Below, one piece after another: positions 51,579 through 60,500 of a stretch of DNA of 64,000 bases. The stretch lies in contig CP136067.1 of the NCBI GenBank assembly GCA_032622095.1, positions 180,952,556 to 181,016,555 of the forward strand. The letters run 5' to 3'. The notes below the pieces were generated by a model. That model was not told the origin of the DNA and did not search any database. It saw only the letters and a list, made by a program, of their open reading frames with translations. Positions within the stretch are counted from its first letter, which is position 1. Every line of letters begins with the position of its first letter. The position numbers and the translations under genes are program-made. Origin of the DNA: Siphonodentalium dalli (taxonomy: Eukaryota; Mollusca; Scaphopoda; Gadilida; Siphonodentaliidae).

Positions 51579-54500
51579 CTGAAAGATAAATCATTGCTCA
51601 CATCAGAGTGTCTTGCTAAAGATAAATCATTGCTCACATCAGAGTGTCTTGCTAAAGATAAATCATTGCTCACATCAGAGTGTCTTGCTAAAGATAAATC
51701 ATTGCTCACATCAGAGTGTCTTGCTAAAGATAAATCATTGCTCACATCAGAGTGTCTTGCTAAAGATAAATCATTGCTCACATCAGAGTGTCTTGCTAAA
51801 GATAAATCATTGCTCACATCAGAGTGTCTTGCTAAAGATAAATCATTGCTCACATCAGAGTGTCTTGCTAAAGATAAATCATTGCTCACATCAGAGTGTC
51901 TTGCTAAAGATAAATCATTGCTCACATTAGAGTGTCTTGCTAAAGATAAATCATTGCTCACATTAGAGTGTCTTGCTAAAGATAAATCATTGCTCACATC
52001 AGAGTGTCTTGCTAAAGATAAATCATTGCTCACATCAGAGTGTCTTGCTAAAGATAAATCATTGCTCACATCAGAGTGTCTTGCTAAAGATAAATCATTG
52101 CTCACATCAGAGTGTCTTGCTAAAGATAAATCATTGCTCACATCAGAGTGTCTTGCTAAAGATAAATCATTGCTCACATCAGAGTGTCTTGCTAAAGATA
52201 AATCATTGCTCACATTAGAGTGTCTTGCTAAAGATAAATCATTGCTCACATTAGAGTGTCTTGCTAAAGATAAATCGTTGCTCACATTAGAGTGTCTTGC
52301 TAAATTTTAACAAATTTTTTACCTACACAAAGATGTACTCGCAGTTCCAAGACAAACTTTTTTTACTGTGTATTTTAGATTCTAGTGTATAATAATATAA
52401 CATATACAGTAATGCCCTAAATAATTGACTCCTTAACCACAGCAGAATTATGAGTAATTTTTCAGGATTTAGTTAGAAATATGGCTTGTTGCCATTCATC
52501 GGAAAGCTCTAACTGAGAGCTTTCCGATGAATGGCAACAATCCATATTTCCGACTAAATCCTGAAAAATTACCCATAATTCTGCCGTGGTTAGTCGATTA
52601 TTTAGGGCATTACTGTACAGGTCTGGTAATTATAGCTACATTTGACTATCGTAAAACAATATTTTACCAATTGTCACTGCATGTAAGCATTACCATGAGT
52701 TGTTGTAAGCAAGCCTGCAAATAGCATGTCTGTCATTTGCAGAATGAGGTCCCCAGAGGGTAAATTTAGTGATGCTATCCCACACAGCGGGCTAGCATCA
52801 CCAAATTCACCCTCTGGAGACCTCATTCTGCTTAGGCCTCATCTTCTGGGAAGTATCTACAGTATCAAATTAACATTGTTTTTAGTTTTCCCTTCTGAGA
52901 AGTTTCTATATCCCCTAATTTGCAGCAGATAAAATGCATAATCGAGGTGCCCAATGGGTGAACATCACCAACTTCAACTGGGGAACTTCAATCTGATCCT
53001 AGGTTTACCATAGCAGTTGAGGTCCTAAGCAGAATGAGGTCCCCAGAGGGTGAATCTAGTGATGCTAGCCCACTATGCAGGATAGCGTCAATAAATTCAC
53101 CCTCTGGGGACCTCATTCTGCAAATGACAGACACACTATTTGCAGGCTTGGTTCTAAGGGGTATTATGTTGTTACAACTTATGAAATCACTGCCGATGTC
53201 ATTACGGTTGCACCAGCTTGCGGATTATCCGAGAAGCATAGCTAAGCATGTGCATCTGTTTAGAAATTTGTTATGCTATGTAATATGGGCTCGGATCCAT
53301 CCACTTGTCAGGAAAAAGTAACAATGTTGGAATATTTTGTTAATTATACATAAAAATGGCAAACTATATTAACTTACTAAGGCCTAAAAAATATATACGT
53401 TTGTTTCCGCTAACCCGACCGACCCTATTTTGAGATTTTTTTTTTTAAATATCTAAATCTCTTATATTGGAAGAAAACCAACAATGATATTTTTTGTTGT
53501 TGGTAATTAAAACAAATTAGGCATAATTCCATTGTAATTTGTAACTATTATTAATTAATTCGTTGGAATTACCGGTAGACGAGTGTGCAAGACCTACTTC
53601 CGGTATCGTTTCGTTATGAAATTGTCAATGCGTATGAAATAACTGCGGTACGTTTTTTCATTCAAAATTTATTTTATGTATGATGCAGCTTTAAAAGATT
53701 TAAGCGACGAAATTGAAACTGCTAAAAAGAACCAAATAAACAAAATGTGTGAAAGGATTTCTAAATCAGACAATAAAGACTTCTGGAAAACAGTTAAATC
53801 AGCTCTCTACACTCAACCTGACAACACAATTCAACCCATTCAGCTGAGCAATGGAACAACTGTATTTGAAGACGATAAAATTGCTGATCAATTAAAATAT
53901 GTCCACATTGATAGGCTTCACGCTAACACATCAAATTTTGATCGTTCTTGGGAAGCAGTAATAAATAAACAAACTGATGACTACATTACTTCTCACAATT
54001 TAACTGACGACATTACCAATGCAGAAAATCAAGATATAAGTGAATCGGAAGTGGAAACGGCCATCCATAACATGGACAATTTCTCAGCACCAGGCCCTGA
54101 TAAAATACACCCAATGATGATAAAAAAGGGGGGCGAAACAATGGTTAAAGCTTTAACTGTCATGTTCAACATATTCTGGTCCTCTGGTTCTATCCCCAAC
54201 AGCTTTAAAGAAGATAATAAAATATACATTAAAAAACCGGGAAAAGATTCATATCACAAAGAGAAAGCCTACAGACCAATAAGTTTAAGTAGTATTGTGG
54301 GAAAATTGATGGAACGAGTCGTGACAACCCGTCTAATTTGGAAATCAGAGAGCAACAAGTGGCTCGATGAAGGTCAATACGCATACAGAAAATATAAAAG
54401 TACAACACAAGCCCTTCTTGAAATCACTGAGTTCGTTTCTGGCAATCAACAGTCCAACACACACTCAATTATTACATTCATAGACTTTGAAGGAGCCTTC

Positions 54501-57500
54501 GATTCTGTTATGCGCAGAGGCATTGTTTACAAACTCTTGGAGCTAGGTTTGAAAGGTCGCATAATGAAATACATCACAGACTTTCTTTCTAACAGAAAAA
54601 CAAAGAACATTGTTAATAATTTTCAAAGTGACCTAATTAATACTTCCATTGGAGTCCCGCAGGGTTCGGTCATTAGCCCAATTCTCTTTGTATTGTATAT
54701 ATCAGAGCTAGGCGCAGCCACCAATTGTAAAATTGTCAAATACGCGGATGACGTCACTGTAATCAGTTCTGCACAATCCCTTAGTAGTGCTGAAGACACA
54801 ATGAATGATAGTCTGAAATCCATACATCGCTGGTGTAATAAGTGGCACATCTGCATCAATACTGACAAAACTGATTTCATGCATATTCAACCAAAAAACT
54901 GTGCAAATCAGGATAGTTCCCTATCAATTCAGCTTGACAAGGGTTATCTAAAACAAGTACCTTCAAAAAAACTTCTCGGTATCACCATAGACAGAGATTT
55001 ATCATATAAGGAACACGTTGATATAACCATAAGCAAAGCTGCAAGTGCTATGAACAGGATAGGCCAACTCGTAAATCCTACCGGAGTGAGTACGGAGAAA
55101 GCCATAAAACTATATAAGGCAGTTGTTATTCCGATCCTAAGTTATGGATTCCCAGTATGGTGCACAATAAATGATTCTCTGTTAAACAAACTTGAAAGTG
55201 CACAAAGATCGGCTTTGATCAGAGCGACTGGTGCTCTGTCTTCTACAAGTACTGTTTCTATGGAAGTGATAACAAACACTACACCTCTAACTCTTATACT
55301 AAAAGAAATAGCCGCCACCGAATATCTCCGCATCCTTCGGAAAGCCGACAACTCTCAATTAAAACTAATGTTAAACAATGCCATGCTATTTCCCAACAAA
55401 AACACTCCCATGGCAAAACTCTATTCCTTTGGAAAATATCTGTTGGGTAACAAACTCGGCTCTATAGAAAAAGAACCAATATATCTCCCTGAAAGTGACG
55501 ATTTCTGCACTTACGCCATCTACTCAACTCCTGAAACTGTACCAAACTCTAGTAATACATCTCAAGCAGCATCTCTAGACATCGAAAGTAATGATAACTG
55601 TAAATTCCTACAGAGCACAGGTGGAAAAGACCTGATTATTTTTACGGACGGATCAGTGCTAAATAATGGACACAGTGGTTCTGCTGCCGTTATATACACT
55701 AGTGGCCTACTCAGCGATCCGGTTATCATAAGTGAACCTGTTCAATCTTCTGATGACAGTCTCAATGCTGAACTTTATGGACTAAGACTGGGTCTAATAT
55801 ATGCCAAATCATTTGTCATAACAAAAAAGCTATCTGTAGCAACCATTGTTATCAGTGACTCAAAAAGTGCGTTACAGACAATATACAATCGAGACTATTA
55901 TAAAGGTCACATAGATCACACTCGTGCATGTAACTCTCTAATAAATGATATTTTCAATGAAACGGGATCCAGGGTTATTCTGAAATGGATGAGAGGTCAT
56001 ACTAACATTACGGGTAATGATTTGGCAGACATTGCAGCAAAAGAAGCAGCTTCTACTGTCCCGCAAGCTTCTTTCACAGACCACTCTAATCTGAACTCTT
56101 TCAAAGAACACAAAAATGCAATAAAGGACTCTGTTAAATGTAAGTGGCAAACCTCGTGGGACCTTTGTAAAACTTCCCAGCACACTCAAGAATTGTTTCC
56201 AATAACTGGTATGAAGCCTACCAAATTCTCATTCTCTGACAGAGCCACGGAGGTGAAAGTTAACCGACTCAAGTTAGGTCACACTCTCCTAAATGAGCAT
56301 ATGTTCAAAATGAATCTTGTAGCCACACCGAAATGCTCTTGTGGTGAACAAGGAACTATACTACACTACATTCTCCACTGCAGCTTAAACCAAGGGTACA
56401 GGGACATTCTGTTTTCTGATCTCACCGAAAGTCCGCAACTCCAGGATTCTATAAATGACAGCGGCAAATCAATAAAACTTCTCCTCGGACAATGCGAAGG
56501 TCTGTCAGCAGATACAGAACTTCTTCGACATAAACTTGTTCACAACTTTGTCAGATCTTCAGGCATCAGTGTCTAAACAATGATATTATATATGTATATA
56601 ACTCTCCCTTACCAGATAGAAGACGTCACACATACAGAGTATAGCACCTAGTGAATACAGCACCAGCAGTTAATGCACCAGTGACATTAATCAGCTACAG
56701 ATGATTATGATGCCAACAACAACAACAACAAAACAATCTATGATCCGAGAATGGGTTAATCCATTAGTTATTGATGACTTCACCACTACAATATAAATAC
56801 ATTAACTATTTAACCACAGCATAACATTTATTTCTACGAACATTTCATATTGGTACGTTGAATAGTGTCAAATAATGATCAAGTTTCCTATTTTCGTGGT
56901 ACATATACATCGTTTTTATCATACAGTCACAATGGGCTTGATTCAGTGCAGCTTTAAACCTTCAGGTCTAACAAATATAGGGTTTCCACTTATCTAATTG
57001 AATTCAATTCAATTTTATTGAATTTAGAACAAATATTGTTTAAAAAGCAAACTTGTTTTTCAAACTTCAAAGTTATTATTTTTGTTTTTTTTAGAAATTA
57101 GAAGCTCGGTGACTCAAACCAATACACGTCCTCCCAAAGCCTCAGTAATTCATCTTAGAAGATTCCTCCTAGCTACTTAATTCAGCTTGGGCTATTTTTT
57201 TTGGACAAATGTTTACAAACAGTCAGTTTCATATTTTTACCAAAAAATTCCACCACATACTATTATTCCGCACGTATGTTTATTGGGCACTCACGAGGAT
57301 TGTTGTATGCGCCGCATGCACCGGAATACGTCTGCAAGCGCCGCCCCCCCCCCCCCCCCCCCCCACACAGTAATAATATACGGTATATATATAAGCCCAC
57401 CCACCAGCCCATCCCACCACCCAGTGTCTTATGCGCCTGCGGCTATGGGAATATGCGCCGCAACCGCCCACAATAATAATATATAATGTATCTTATGCGC

Positions 57501-60500
57501 CATAGAGTGTCTGCAATGGCCCACAATAATAATATATATAAGCGTCCGCGCCCACCATCTCATCCCACCACCGTGTCGCATAGTGTCTTATGCGGAATGC
57601 TAGTGACTTCGTCCCAAAATGGCGACCTCATTCCGATTTTATGGGATTTTACGAGATCACCGACAAGTGGGACGAGGTCACCTTTTCGGGACAAAAATTG
57701 GTGGGACGACAAATGCAGTGGGACGAAGTCACTGGTCACCCTTATGCATCTGCGGCCCCGGGAATATGCACTGCAACTGCCCACAATAATGTGGGGAGTT
57801 TTATGCAGAAGTGAAACCTGCGTTACGGACATGTTATAAAACAGATAAAATGAACGTTATTGTCCCATTTTAGCTTTGTTATATCTCCCTGAGATTGTGT
57901 TTTTGTTTTATCTTTATGGGCTAAGCAAATTAGCAATAATATGGCCTGTAATGTCTAAAATTTCCTTAAATATGACACAGTGAATTGCATCCTGAAAGAA
58001 AAAAAAAAAATTTAAAAAAAGAAGAAGTTTTGCCTACCTACCTACCCAATTTTTGTTCAGTCCGTTAGCGGAAACAAACGTATAATTTTGTTAGGCCTAA
58101 GAGTAATCAAACCAGGTTCTTGTATGATTAAATGATTGTTTGTTGGGATTGGGTTATCCTTCTTCAATCGCCATATGTAGCTATAATAGCTACATGTGGC
58201 TAGTGTAGCTATATTTGGAAATTGCCAGACCTGATATATATAAACATTTATTTCATCTAGTTTTTGATGATTTAGAGGGCCAACAATAATGGTTGGGTTA
58301 ATTTTTCACTGAAACAATGACATAGTTTAGTATTTATAAGTCTATTTTCACCCCCGTGTACGTGGTATCGCCAAAACCGAGGGTATTGCCAAAACCGAGA
58401 ATATGGGAAAGTCATTTTCACGTATATGATATGGGGATATGTTTGTTTCTCATCGCAATACAGACATCGAGCATCGTATGTGTATGTCCACATGAAGCAG
58501 GAGTATTTATCCACTAGTTGTCATTTAGTTTTCCCAGATCAGACCATTAATTGTTTTTTGGAGAATTTTTTCATTGGTGGTTTTGCTTTTGCTCACTCAA
58601 ATTTTCGAGAACATCCATTCACTAGTATAGTTTCTGGATTTCCACGCTTCCAAAACAAATGCCGGTATATAGTTGAATCTGTCAATGAAGCATAGGATTT
58701 GACAGAATTTAAAAAATCCTTGTCGTTCTCAATATCCGCGCGATATGAAGGGACCACTGTCGGTCCAGAAAGATGCGAACGGCACAGATGAAGATGCGAC
58801 CAAACGCCGAGTTTCTGTGCAGTAAATATGCGTATTACTTAAGGAGTTCTGATGAGTTTTCGAGTGTTTTTATGTGTATCTGAGACTGATCAATTGGACT
58901 GCGAATGTCATCTGAAATATGAATCCATAACATATTCGAAATATTGTGTGCATATATATTATGAATGTGTTTCAATTGAAATTAATTGAACATCCATCTC
59001 ATCATTCAGATTTGCGATCTCAAGAACGTGAATGAAGGATAACGCGATGCCTTGATCACACGCACGTGAATGCTGCCGTTCGCATGCATGCAGCTAACCG
59101 GTTATTCGTTTAGTATTAACATGCTTGGAGTTTGTATATAGACCACACATTCCGGACGACACGCTACGGTGTATCAACGATTTGTTATAATCATGTTTAT
59201 TTTACAGACTTTATGACTCGTTCCCACTCGAGTAGACCGTTACGAGACAATGAAACCGAATCATCTTATGGATTATACATACATCGTATTGCTCCAAATT
59301 ATGCAATTTTTTAAGTGTCATCAGATAAAATTGTAACGATTCTATGTTAACACACTAAGCATCCGAACATATATGTACACACACACAACAAAGTTACTGC
59401 TATTTATAATAAACACTTCACTGTGGAACATGTGTATACTGCCATGATTGTCATGTGCACATGTAAATTGCACTATAGTTTACAACTTTTCTAATTTAGC
59501 CGTAGGACCACATATTTAGTGGGCATAATATTTACCCAAGACTTCATTATGTTATCGTATAGGTTGCATATACTATAATTTATATGTATGTTTAACCGAA
59601 ATGAATCTTATGTTATCAGGGTCTCCGTCCTGAGTTTGGTTTATGGTTCTAACCAAAATTGTTATGGATGTTCAGCGTCAAGTCGCATCTGACTTTCCCT
59701 AACGCTTCGTCTATGGGCACAATTTCCAATGGCGCATCTGATTCTGACATGGTGTTTCATAATACTAAATTCGAGATGCCACAAAATATCCGCGCAACAC
59801 ATAAGGGACCGGATGAATTGACTGATTAAGGGATTAATTATAATTTAATTAAGCCTTCCGCGCCCGGTGATTTTATGCGGACTGGCTGTTTTTGCTTTGT
59901 TCACAGACAGAGATAATTGTTGCGATTATAGCTCCACTCGTGCAAACATTCACGAGACCCAATGATGAGTATAACGTGTCATGCATCATAAATGTATTTG
60001 TCTTCAAGGAGAGTATTTGTTTTGTTGGGGGGGGGGGTCTTAACCTCTGTCAAACCATTCAACAGAGAAAAATGGATACCATGGCACACGGTGGCGGTCA
60101 AGCGAGCAATTTCCAATGATAATTCTTATACAAAACATCACAGGAAAAAAGATAAATATGTATACGTGCTCTATCCGCGAACATACTAGGCTACATCCGA
60201 AGATAACATGTGCTGTCTTTTAGTCGGCTAATTCATCCACTCGGTTATAGGGATGTGACAGTGGTGTGTTGGTGCAACATAACACTTCCCCAGATATATA
60301 TATATATATATATATAGCTTCATATCTGGTCTGGTTTGATTTTGTTTAAACATGGTTTTGTACATACACAATACAGAGGCCCATCGACATCCGGATAAGA
60401 AGGCACACACGTGTGCCACACATAGAACATTGTGATGATATATGTACGGATGTTTAAGGTTAACATAGAATCGTTACAATATTATCTGATGACTCTTAAA

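Larger units (their letters stand above)
53380..58098. mobile_element. 4.7 kb region bounded by inverted TTTGTTTCCGCTAAC repeats
   Basis: AGGCCTAA followed by a diverged A/T stretch and TATACGTTTGTTTCCGCTAA begins at 53380. The inverse, TTAGCGGAAACAAACGTATA ... TTAGGCCT, ends at 58098. About 32 of 35 bases match. Inside are the LINE ORF (53676-56576), a (CAA)n tract, and simple-sequence tracts at 57300-57600. GGTAGGTAGGTAGG-type sequence lies just inside the right copy. Either these are the ends of one large element with a LINE inside, or two copies of a short repeat lying in opposite orientation. No direct flanking duplication was found. Confidence 0.45.

Noticed and set aside
51509-52310. 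Long open frames of 238-258 codons on both strands with 12-residue repeats
   Set aside because: They arise because a 36 bp unit without stops is tandemly repeated. They are intronic and open in several frames at once, so they are not annotated as genes; possible splicing into them is discussed as a finding.
54029-56189. Antisense frames of 60-85 codons within the retrotransposon
   Set aside because: Shadows of the RT/RNase H frame, without features of their own.
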